A stretch of 37,925 nt of DNA from NCBI GenBank assembly GCA_018700525.1, contig JABITN010000104.1, forward strand, positions 1-37,925, in the 5' to 3' direction. The translations under genes were made by a program, and so were the position numbers. The first letter of the stretch is position 1; each line of letters starts with the position of its first letter. The notes beneath the pieces were generated by a model. The model saw only the letters and a program-made list of their open reading frames with translations. It had not been told where the DNA came from and searched no databases. Shown one piece after another: positions 17,283 through 24,166 of this stretch. The stretch is from Opitutales bacterium. GTDB lineage: Bacteria; Verrucomicrobiota; Verrucomicrobiia; Opitutales; Opitutaceae.

Positions 17283-18421
17283 AATCGAGCATTCGAATAA
17301 TAAAGCGCTTCTCGGTAGGGCTTGGCTTGAGTATTCTGCTTTTGCCATTCGTATCTTCGGAGCCGCTAACCCACGAAAAGGAAGGCTACTCGATCCCGTT
17401 TTTGGGATACGACTTTGTCTTTCCTCGAGACCATGGCAGTCATCCTGACTTTAGAACCGAGTGGTGGTATATCACCGGCCACCTCGAGAGCGAGAGTCCC
17501 AAACGCTCATTCGGCTTTCAGATAACATTCTTTCGTTCAGCGACCCTCCCCGAAAATGAAGAAAGCCAAGATTCAATGCCACGCCAAATCTTTATGGCAC
17601 ATGCCGCGATTCTTGACAAGGACACCGGTATTTACACCCATGAAGAGCGTTTCAATCGAGAAGGCTGGAACGCCTATACTGACACCCAAACCCTCGATAT
17701 TGCAAATGGAAACTGGCGGCTCCAATTATTGGATACTAAGTCGGAAGAGATGGAAGTCAGCTTTTCCATCAAGGCTAATAACCGCCAAACCCTTACGCTC
17801 GCTCCGCTCAAACCAAAAGTCTTTTTCGGCGATAAGGGAGTCTCGCGTAAAGGCGAGAATCCCACCGCCAAGAGCTATTACATCACTTTTCCGCGTCTCC
17901 GTGTGAGTGGCACCCTGATAGACAGCCAAGAGGAACTAGAGGTTACTGGTGTGGCGTGGATGGACCACGAAATTAGCAGTAGCCAACTTTCTCAGGGTCA
18001 AATAGGCTGGAATTGGACGAGTCTCATCATGGACGACGGCACCGAAATGATGGCCTACGTGATGCGCCGCGAAGACGGGCAGGTCGACCCCTTTTCCACG
18101 CTCTATCTGATTGACGCAACAGGTAAGCTCACGCGCATCGATTCAGACGCTTTCTCGTGGGACCCTAAGACGTATTGGAAATCCGATGACACAGGGGCGA
18201 ACTATCCTGTCGGTTACGAAATCCGGTGGACCCATCCAAATGGCGAAAAACGCTCCCTCAGCGTGCGAACGCCGCACCCTAATCAGGAGATTATTGGCTC
18301 GATCGGAGATTTTTGTTACTGGGAAGGAGCAGGTACGGCTTATGATGAAAGCGGCAATGCAATCGGAAAAGCCTACACGGAGTTGACTGGTTACAACGAG
18401 AGTCTTTACGGAAAGTTTTAG
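17279..18421 (+). CDS. AttH/CrtC-like lipocalin-domain protein
   Basis: A 380-residue exported protein of the CrtC/AttH family (hydroxyneurosporene synthase-like, two lipocalin-type barrels). The ATG at 17279 overlaps the permease stop in ATGA, which fixes the start over earlier in-frame codons inside the permease. A signal peptide spans about 10-28. The family's N-terminal signature is DHGSHPDFRTEWWYITGHL at about 52-70, and the second-domain signature is VTGVAWMDHEISSSQL near 222-237, followed by a W-rich strand GWNWTSLIMDDG. AttH-type proteins are found beside ABC genes in Agrobacterium and many proteobacteria; the partner substrate is not established, and a lipid or lipophilic metabolite is a plausible guess. 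Nothing nearby suggests carotenoid synthesis, so the CrtC reaction is unlikely. Confidence 0.88.
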   Translation: MKSSIRIIKRFSVGLGLSILLLPFVSSEPLTHEKEGYSIPFLGYDFVFPRDHGSHPDFRTEWWYITGHLESESPKRSFGFQITFFRSATLPENEESQDSMPRQIFMAHAAILDKDTGIYTHEERFNREGWNAYTDTQTLDIANGNWRLQLLDTKSEEMEVSFSIKANNRQTLTLAPLKPKVFFGDKGVSRKGENPTAKSYYITFPRLRVSGTLIDSQEELEVTGVAWMDHEISSSQLSQGQIGWNWTSLIMDDGTEMMAYVMRREDGQVDPFSTLYLIDATGKLTRIDSDAFSWDPKTYWKSDDTGANYPVGYEIRWTHPNGEKRSLSVRTPHPNQEIIGSIGDFCYWEGAGTAYDESGNAIGKAYTELTGYNESLYGKF

Positions 18422-18594
18422 ATCACGTTTGTTATCAGCCTCCACGTCGCTCACGATTTGAATTACCTTAGTTGCTCTGCTTGGCAGTCAATAAATTCAA
18501 GGCCAAGTGCAAGTGAGTGGGGTTACGGTCTTGCTTTGCTGCTTCGTAGCCGGTCTCTCTTTGTTTTGTCAGCTTCATTCAAATTAAATGAATC

Positions 18595-19632
18595 ATGTTG
18601 ATTTTTGACGCGCACCTTGATCTCAGTATGAAAGTGCTGGAGTGGAATCGTAACTACACGTTACCATTGCATGAAATTCGCGAACGTGAATAGGGACAAA
18701 CCGATCGGGACGGCCGGGGCAACGGTACAGTCTGTTTTCCGGAGATGCGAAAAGGGGGCGTAGGCGTTTGCGTGGCGACTTTGATCGGTCGATACGTTAA
18801 GCCTACGAACCCACTGCGTGGGTGGTATTCTCCCGAACAAGCCTGGGCCCAGACTCAAGGCCAACTTGCGTGGTATCGGATCATGGAAGAAAAAGGTGAA
18901 TTGTCGCAGATCAAGACAGCCGCTCAACTGAATGCAGCGGTCGAGCTTTGGTCGGATGATCCTCCGCCCGGAACGCCGATTTATTAGCTACTAAGCTTGG
19001 AAGGGGCCGATTCTATGGTGACGATTGGTGATGTTGAGCGAGCTTACGGGGAGAGATTGCGAGCCATAGGTCCGGCGAACCTTGGGTCTGGGGTATGCGC
19101 GCAGGGGACTGATGCTTCAGGCGGGATCGGCTTCAAGGGGAAGGAATTGCTCAAGGAAATTGACCGCTTAGGGATCGTTCTGGATGCGGCCCATCTCTGC
19201 GACGAATCCTTCCGGGAGTTGATGGATGTTTTTGAAGGGAGAGTCTGGGCGAGCCATTCGAATTGCCGAAAGCTGGTTCCTAAGGATCGCCAGTTTACCG
19301 ACGAACAGCTGAAGGAGTTGATTGATCGAGGAGCGGTCATCGGAGCCTCGCTCGATGCTTGGATGATGGTTCCGGGTTGGATCCTTTGGGAGACGAAACC
19401 CGAGGATGTCGGGGTGAAGCTGGAGCATATTGTCGACCATATCGATCACGTGTGCCAACTTGCAGGGAATACGCTTCACGTCGGCATCGGTTCGGACCTG
19501 GACGGCGGATTTGGCCTTGAGGAATCGCCGATGGATATTGATTCGATCGCCGACCTTTTGACCTGCTTTATTGAGGGGGCTAATGCAGAAATATGCGGAC
19601 GTTCCGCATCCGATTACGATGGTGTCGAATGA
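18595..19632 (+). pseudogene. membrane dipeptidase (M19) gene with two in-frame TAG codons
   Basis: One continuous frame from ATG 18595 (starting MLIFDAHLDLS) encodes an almost full-length M19 renal-dipeptidase-type zinc peptidase of about 345 codons, but is interrupted by TAG at 18691-18693 (codon 33) and TAG at 18985-18987 (codon 131). Neither stop is accompanied by a frameshift. The zinc-site residues are all present: HLD in DAHLDLS, Glu in SLEGADS, His in DAAHLCDES and ASHSNC, and Asp in GSDLDGG. After IADLL the last ~30 residues no longer match the family, and the usual HGN-W C-terminus is missing, which suggests a further frameshift near 19560-19630. Most likely a recently inactivated gene. 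Amber read-through is less likely because TAG ends intact genes here (rsmE, rsmD). Confidence 0.85.
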
Positions 19633-20085
19633 TTTGGTTTCCATTGATTGGGTAGTGTTGTCGTCCCGATGGAAGAGAAGGGTTCTGTTAGCCGAGGATT
19701 AAGGAATGCGTAAGGCAATGTTTACGTACTGCGGTAGGTATTTGATTGCTGGACTGCTGGGGCTTTTCGAGGATGTGATCGTCGACAAGCTCGATCTCGT
19801 TTTGAGTCGGTGATTGAGGGCTTTGGGGGGCGCGGGTTTGTCCTTCAGACTGGTTTCCCGCGATCAATGCGATCCGTGGAAAAGGGTTCTGTGAATTGTT
19901 CGGTGGATAATTCTATCAGGTAAGTTATTGATTAACAATTTTTTACGAATTCTGTTTGGGTTTTGAATTTTCTTTCTAGACAGAAGAGGCGTTTGGTGTA
20001 GTGTGCCGCTCTCTAATCGTGGATCCAGGGAGAGCCTTGTATCGATTATTCGGTTAGATAGTAATAGTAAAAAAATAATACACAC
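19633..20085 (+). other. gap before the cold-shock gene; leader and weak coding-like fragments
   Basis: The first part carries short coding-like pieces in several frames, for example a 35-codon frame at 19706-19813 and one starting at ATG 19574 in the frame opposite to the dipeptidase end; none could be assigned to a family. The last ~170 bases are AT-rich and should contain the cold-shock gene's promoter and 5' leader. I could not settle on a -35/-10 pair. No Shine-Dalgarno lies in the bases just before the ATG (the sequence is A-rich, TAGTAAAAAAATAATACACAC). Confidence 0.45.
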
Positions 20086-20280
20086 ATGGCAAAAGGAACA
20101 GTAAAGTGGTTTGATTCAGAAAAGGGCTACGGTTTCATTCAACAGAGTGAAGGCGGCGACGATCTTTTCGTGCATCACACCGAAACAGATGGGTACGCCC
20201 TAAATGAAGGCGACACTGTCGATTTCGAGATTGGCGAAGGTCGTAAAGGGCCTTGCGCAACGAATGTAAAGAAGAGCTAG
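20086..20280 (+). CDS. cold-shock domain protein (CspA family)
   Basis: A 64-residue single-stranded nucleic-acid-binding protein of the CspA family, an RNA chaperone with one OB-fold. RNP1 is KGYGFIQ (13-19) and RNP2 is LFVHH (27-31); the N-terminus MAKGTVKWFD is the canonical start. It differs slightly from E. coli CspA after RNP2, with HHTETDG where FSAI is common. The gene stands alone: a broken dipeptidase lies upstream, and a strong intrinsic terminator 79 bases downstream closes the transcript. The A/T-rich leader without a Shine-Dalgarno could support temperature-dependent translation, as with other csp genes, but no defined cold-box motif was found. Confidence 0.95.
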   Translation: MAKGTVKWFDSEKGYGFIQQSEGGDDLFVHHTETDGYALNEGDTVDFEIGEGRKGPCATNVKKS

Positions 20281-20358
20281 CAGTCCATCTCGGACCACTT
20301 GACTTGCAGAGGTTTTATCCGCAAGGAGAAAAACGTCTGCTATTTACTTTCAAAAACC

Positions 20359-20386
20359 AAAAGGAGAAGCTTCGGCTTCTCCTTTT
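20359..20386 (+). terminator. Rho-independent terminator of the cold-shock gene
   Basis: A perfect 12-bp stem AAAAGGAGAAGC / GCTTCTCCTTTT closes on a TTCG tetraloop (20371-20374) and runs into a short T tract. This is the clearest intrinsic terminator in the window. It lies 79 bases after the cold-shock stop codon and about 90 bases before the amidase, so the two genes should be separate transcripts. Confidence 0.9.
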
Positions 20387-20474
20387 TCGTATCTGGATGG
20401 ATCGCACGGAAGTCGTGAAAGGGTTCGGAAGGAGTTGAATTGCTTCCGATTGGCGTCGGCGATTCTATATAGAA

Positions 20475-22091
20475 ATGAATACCCCGAAAGCTTTGTCTAT
20501 TTTTCTACATTTCGCATTCTGCATGGTTTTGCTTTCCGCCTGTCGGCCGCGAACGGTGGATGTTGGCGAACCTTTCTCGGACTATAATGATTTTCCGTTG
20601 TTGGAATTGAGCATCGCCGATTTGGCGGAAAAAATGGCAAGTGGCCAATTGACCGCCGTGTCGATTACGGAGATGTACTTGGAGAGGGTAGAAGCCATCG
20701 ATCGCTCGGGGCCGAACTTGAATTCCGTGATCGAGTTGAATCCCGATGCCTTGCGCATCGCCCGTCAGTTGGACCAAGAGAGAGCTGAAGGCAAAACGAG
20801 GGGGCCCTTGCATGGGATCCCCGTGATGATTAAGGACAATATCGATACGGCTGATAGGATGATGACTACGGCAGGCGCGTCTGCTCTGATGGGTAACTAC
20901 GCAAAGGAAGACGCCTTCCTGGTTAAGCGATTGCGTGAAAGCGGAGCGGTTCTTTTAGGCAAAACCAATTTAAGCGAGTGGGCCAATTTCAGATCTACTC
21001 GTTCTTCGAGCGGTTGGAGCAGTCGGGGCGGCCAGACCCACAATCCCTATGTCTTGGATCGAAATCCTTGCGGGTCGAGCGCGGGTTCGGGCGCAGCGGT
21101 TTCTGCGAATCTTTGCGTTGTTGCGATCGGTACGGAGACGAACGGCTCTATCGTTTGCCCTAGCGCCAGCAATGGCGTAGTGGGTCTCAAGCCAACGGTT
21201 GGATTGATCAGTAGGAGCGGAGTGATACCGATTTCGTTTTCACAGGACACTGCTGGGCCTATGGCAAAGACGGTCGCCGATGTGGCCCTATGTCTTGGAG
21301 TTCTCGTAGGGGTGGATGAAAAAGATAGAATGTCAGCGGAGAGCTCGGGCCAATTTTTGACGGATTACACTCCATTTTTGAAAATCGACGGATTGAAGGG
21401 GAAACGGATTGGAGTGTGGCGGTCTAAATTCGGTTTTCATGAAGGAGTCGATGCGGCCCTCGAACCCGCCCTGAAAGCGATCGTCGAAGCGGGCGCCGAG
21501 CTGGTTGACTTGGAAACGATCATTGAGAATGCGAATGAACTTCGCGAGCAGGCCTTCGCTTTGTTGCAATACGAATTTAAGGATGGCGTTAACGCGTACT
21601 TGGAGACTGCTTCCCCAGCGACGGGAGTGAAGAGTTTGGAGGATATTATCGCTTATAACTATATGCATGAAGGCGAAACCATGCCGTTTTTCAAAATGGA
21701 GATCCTCGAATTGTCGCAGGCTAGGGCAGGTCTCGGGGAGGAAGCCTATTTGACTGCAAAGCGTTTGATTCAGTCGGCCTCGCGAGAGGGGATAGATCGT
21801 GTTATGCATGAACATCGGCTTGATGCGATCCTAGCGCCGACAGGTGGACCGGCATGGTGCACGGATTTGATTAATGGAGATCATTTTGGCAGCGGTAGCT
21901 CGACGCCGGCTGCTTGGGCTGGCTACCCGAATATTACGGTGCCCGCTGGGTTTGTTGAAGGGTTGCCGGTAGGTATGTCTTTTTTCGGAAGAGCTTGGTC
22001 AGAGGGCGAGTTGATCAGCATCGCGTATGCCTTTGAGCAGCTGACCAAAGCGAGAAGACCGCCGGAGTTTAAGGCCTCTATTTCGAATTGA
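20475..22091 (+). CDS. amidase-signature lipoprotein
   Basis: A 538-residue amidase-signature hydrolase that cleaves C-N amide bonds; the natural substrate is unknown. The N-terminus has a lipoprotein signal with lipobox LLSAC (Cys23), so the mature enzyme should be anchored in the envelope rather than cytoplasmic, unlike GatA. The Ser-cisSer-Lys triad is visible: K120 in PVMIKDNIDT, S201 in NPCGSSAGSGAAV, and S225 in GTETNGSIVCPS. The length fits the secreted/lipoprotein branch found in Verrucomicrobia, Bacteroidetes and fungi. It follows the cold-shock gene's terminator and so has its own promoter. A role with the neighbouring broken dipeptidase in using peptides or amides is possible but unsupported. 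Confidence 0.92.
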   Translation: MNTPKALSIFLHFAFCMVLLSACRPRTVDVGEPFSDYNDFPLLELSIADLAEKMASGQLTAVSITEMYLERVEAIDRSGPNLNSVIELNPDALRIARQLDQERAEGKTRGPLHGIPVMIKDNIDTADRMMTTAGASALMGNYAKEDAFLVKRLRESGAVLLGKTNLSEWANFRSTRSSSGWSSRGGQTHNPYVLDRNPCGSSAGSGAAVSANLCVVAIGTETNGSIVCPSASNGVVGLKPTVGLISRSGVIPISFSQDTAGPMAKTVADVALCLGVLVGVDEKDRMSAESSGQFLTDYTPFLKIDGLKGKRIGVWRSKFGFHEGVDAALEPALKAIVEAGAELVDLETIIENANELREQAFALLQYEFKDGVNAYLETASPATGVKSLEDIIAYNYMHEGETMPFFKMEILELSQARAGLGEEAYLTAKRLIQSASREGIDRVMHEHRLDAILAPTGGPAWCTDLINGDHFGSGSSTPAAWAGYPNITVPAGFVEGLPVGMSFFGRAWSEGELISIAYAFEQLTKARRPPEFKASISN

Positions 22092-22116
22092 TAAGAGGAA
22101 CCAATTTGAGATGGAG

Positions 22117-22233
22117 CTAGGGTTGCGCCTCGAACCGGTATCCAACGTCTCGGATAGTCTTGATATACCTTGGACGACTGGGGTTGTCTTCGACTTTCGA
22201 GGGTAACGTCGTGACGCAGCGGTCGCCGGAGCT
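22117..22233 (-). pseudogene. C-terminal remnant of an OmpR/PhoB-family response regulator
   Basis: On the minus strand a frame ending at TAG (22117-22119) encodes VTTLPSKVEDNPSRPRYIKT followed by IRDVGYRFEAQP. This is the end of the winged-helix DNA-binding domain of OmpR-type regulators, whose consensus here is L-R-x-K-[LV]-E-[DG]-[DN]-P-x-x-P-R-x-I-x-T-V-R-G-x-G-Y-[RK]-F. One conserved arginine has become proline (TLPSK). The frame hits a stop at 22234-22236, and no receiver domain or histidine kinase is found nearby, so only about 38 codons remain. Confidence 0.75.
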
Positions 22234-22371
22234 TTAAAAGATTCTTTTCCTCTTACGCGGCCGCGGCAAGCGATGACCCTAAAGTAAAAATGTCTACCTT
22301 TCCGTGAGCAGGCTTAATAAAGTCGAAATTGGATCAGAGCAGCCCGATGAATGTAGACGCTCTGTTTGCCG

Positions 22372-22599
22372 CTACCCTTTAATCCGATAGGCTTCCCAGT
22401 GCTTGACGAGTAGGTCGACCACTTTCGGGTAGTTCTTGCTCAAGTCGGTGGTTCCCCCGACATATTTTGCCAGATTGTACAGTTCGTCCTGTTTCTTCGT
22501 TTGCACGAGTTTCCAGTCGCTCATGCGTAGCCCCAAATACGAGAAATGCGAGGCAGGTAATAAACCCTTTCGGACTATACAGTGCTGTGGATTTATTTC
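22372..22599 (-). pseudogene. C-terminal remnant of a sulfatase
   Basis: A minus-strand frame ending at TAG (22372-22374) reads YLGLRMSDWKLVQTKKQDEL then YNLAKYVGGTTDLSKNYPKV and HWEAYRIKG. This is the characteristic end of arylsulfatase/polysaccharide sulfatases (family S1): G-x-R-x-[GS]-D-W-K-L-[VI], then E-L-Y-[ND]-L, then D-x-[ST] and a terminal W-x-x-[WYL]. The frame is open for 76 codons without an ATG start, and the catalytic N-terminal region with the C/S-x-P-S-R formylglycine motif is missing. This is a dead fragment of a gene type that is usually abundant in marine Verrucomicrobia. Confidence 0.8.
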
Positions 22600-22755
22600 T
22601 CATGGGTATTGGTTAGACGAATTGTCGACGTCTATGCTGGGAGACTCGCCGTTAGGGGTGGGCAATGTTACTCCGCAAAAACGCCGAATCGTCAAGGTGC
22701 CAGAGATTAGGGGGCTTTACTAGGAGCTTGCCCTTTGAAGCTTGGCGTCACTTAG

Positions 22756-23646
22756 ATGTTTTCCATGGCTATCGCGAAATTTCCGGCTACGGTCACCATG
22801 CCTGAGGCGTCGCTACCGTATCCGACGATTCTAGATTTTCTAGAGAGGCGTTTCCCGAGGATTGATCGGCAAACATGGCTGAAACGGATTAATGCAGGCA
22901 AAGTGCTCGATAAGTTACGCGAGCCGATAACGTTGGAAACGGGCTATGAGCCGCTTGAAAAGCTCTATTATTTCCGAGAAGTGGAAGCGGAAGTTCCTAT
23001 TCCTTTTCAAGAGTCGATTCTCTATCAGGACGAAAATTTCCTAGTGGTCGATAAGCCGCATTTCTTGCCTACGACCCAAGGCGGTCGATTTGTAGAGCAG
23101 AGCTTGGTGCATCGCTTGCGAGAGCGGACGGGCAATGATGCGATCGCACCGATTCACCGCATTGATCGCGAAACAGCGGGTTTGGTAATGTTCTCGCTTA
23201 ATCCGGACAAACGAGCGGATTTCCAATTGCTTTTCGAAAATCGTTTAGTGACAAAAGTGTATCACGCTATTTCGGGATGCGTTCCAGTGGGCGATGTTCG
23301 CGAGTGGCATGTGGAGAATCGCCTTGAACGCGGCGATCCGCCTTTTCGCATTCAATCAGTCTCAGGGAATATTAATGCTAGATCGCGTATAGAACTTATG
23401 GGCACTAACGGAGGAAGATCCTATTTTTACTTGTATCCTCTAACCGGGAAGAAACACCAACTCCGCCACCACATGGCTTCGATAGGCTTTCCAGTTGAAA
23501 ACGAGAAGTATTATCCGGAGCTGCAAAACGAGTCGCCGGATAACTATGAAAAGCCGTTGCAGCTCCTTGCAAAGGAACTGCGTTTCGATGACCCGGTGAA
23601 TGGCGAGTCCAGGCATTTCGTCTCAAAAAGAACACTGAATTGGTAG
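22756..23646 (+). CDS. RluA-family pseudouridine synthase
   Basis: A 296-residue enzyme that isomerises uridine to pseudouridine in tRNA or rRNA. The catalytic motif HRIDRETAG has Asp137; the conserved start of the domain is ILYQDENFLVVDKPHFLP (about 88-105), and the late motif TGKKHQLRHHMASIGFPV is also present. An S4-like N-terminal segment (about 22-62: TILDFLERRF, INAGKVL) precedes it. The layout resembles the RluA-like RluA/TruC group; the exact target base cannot be named. Two ATGs (22756 and 22765) lie close together and either may be used. It ends 5 bases from the convergent DUF6702 gene. Confidence 0.9.
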   Translation: MFSMAIAKFPATVTMPEASLPYPTILDFLERRFPRIDRQTWLKRINAGKVLDKLREPITLETGYEPLEKLYYFREVEAEVPIPFQESILYQDENFLVVDKPHFLPTTQGGRFVEQSLVHRLRERTGNDAIAPIHRIDRETAGLVMFSLNPDKRADFQLLFENRLVTKVYHAISGCVPVGDVREWHVENRLERGDPPFRIQSVSGNINARSRIELMGTNGGRSYFYLYPLTGKKHQLRHHMASIGFPVENEKYYPELQNESPDNYEKPLQLLAKELRFDDPVNGESRHFVSKRTLNW

Positions 23647-23651
23647 TTCGG

Positions 23652-24158
23652 TTATCGATTGTTCTCCGGCAGCTCTTTCCACTTGTCTTGTTTTTCGAAT
23701 ACGAGGGTACGGGTTTGAGAGCCGAGAAGAATATTTACGGTGTTGACCTGTTCGGAAATGATTTCTCGCAGGGCATCGTGGCGCATCGCGAGAGAGTTGG
23801 GAAGGGGGTTTACCGCTTCCTGGAATACAAGGATCTCGTCGCCTTCTAGTTCTGCTCCGATGAGTTTGAGTTCTACGAGCTTTTCGTTGGAACGATTGAT
23901 AATCTGAAATCGCTTTTCGACGTAGAGGGCTAGCTGGGCTCGCGCTTCGAGCGTATCCAGAGACCACTGCGGGTCATTTAGGATTTCGGAAAGGGCTAGT
24001 TCGACGTCGTGATTATGTAGGCGGTGGACAATTTCTATGGTTTCAGTATTCTCGTTGAGCTCTATCGTCGTTAGTCCTTCGGGGACTCGATGTGCTAGGG
24101 TTATGCTTGCTCCGAAGAGCAGCACTGAAAAAATGTAAAGCAACCAGGATCGAGTCAT
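23652..24158 (-). CDS. DUF6702-like exported protein
   Basis: A 168-residue exported protein with a signal peptide (about 1-22, LLYIFSVLLFGASITLA) followed by HRVPEGLTTIELNENTETIE, which matches the start of DUF6702-type proteins (H-x-[FY/V]-x-x-x-x-T-x-I-x-x-[NE]). The remainder is β-rich with a conserved-looking ELVGAELEGDEI-like turn near 110-120 (here LKLIGAELEGDEI). It begins 8 bases after the stop of the M1 metallopeptidase, so the two are one transcript. The same pairing, peptidase then DUF6702, is familiar from Bacteroidota, which suggests a joint envelope role; the function of DUF6702 is not known. Confidence 0.72.
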   Translation of the reverse strand: MTRSWLLYIFSVLLFGASITLAHRVPEGLTTIELNENTETIEIVHRLHNHDVELALSEILNDPQWSLDTLEARAQLALYVEKRFQIINRSNEKLVELKLIGAELEGDEILVFQEAVNPLPNSLAMRHDALREIISEQVNTVNILLGSQTRTLVFEKQDKWKELPENNR

Positions 24159-24166
24159 CGCCTTAA

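Larger units (their letters stand above)
22092..22755. other. 664-base gap containing two dead gene fragments
   Basis: The gap between the amidase and the pseudouridine synthase contains the minus-strand C-terminal remnants of an OmpR-type regulator and a sulfatase, both listed separately. The pieces between and beyond them (22234-22371 and 22600-22755) show nothing recognisable on either strand. No insertion-sequence ends or long repeats explain the loss. Confidence 0.7.

Noticed and set aside
19574-19813. Short coding-like pieces after the dipeptidase, including a 35-codon frame
   Set aside because: Fragments such as KYADVPHPITMVSNDLVS look protein-like but match no family I can name; too short to call.
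20253-20438. 61-codon open frame downstream of the cold-shock gene
   Set aside because: It overlaps the cold-shock coding end and runs through the perfect terminator hairpin; composition explains it.
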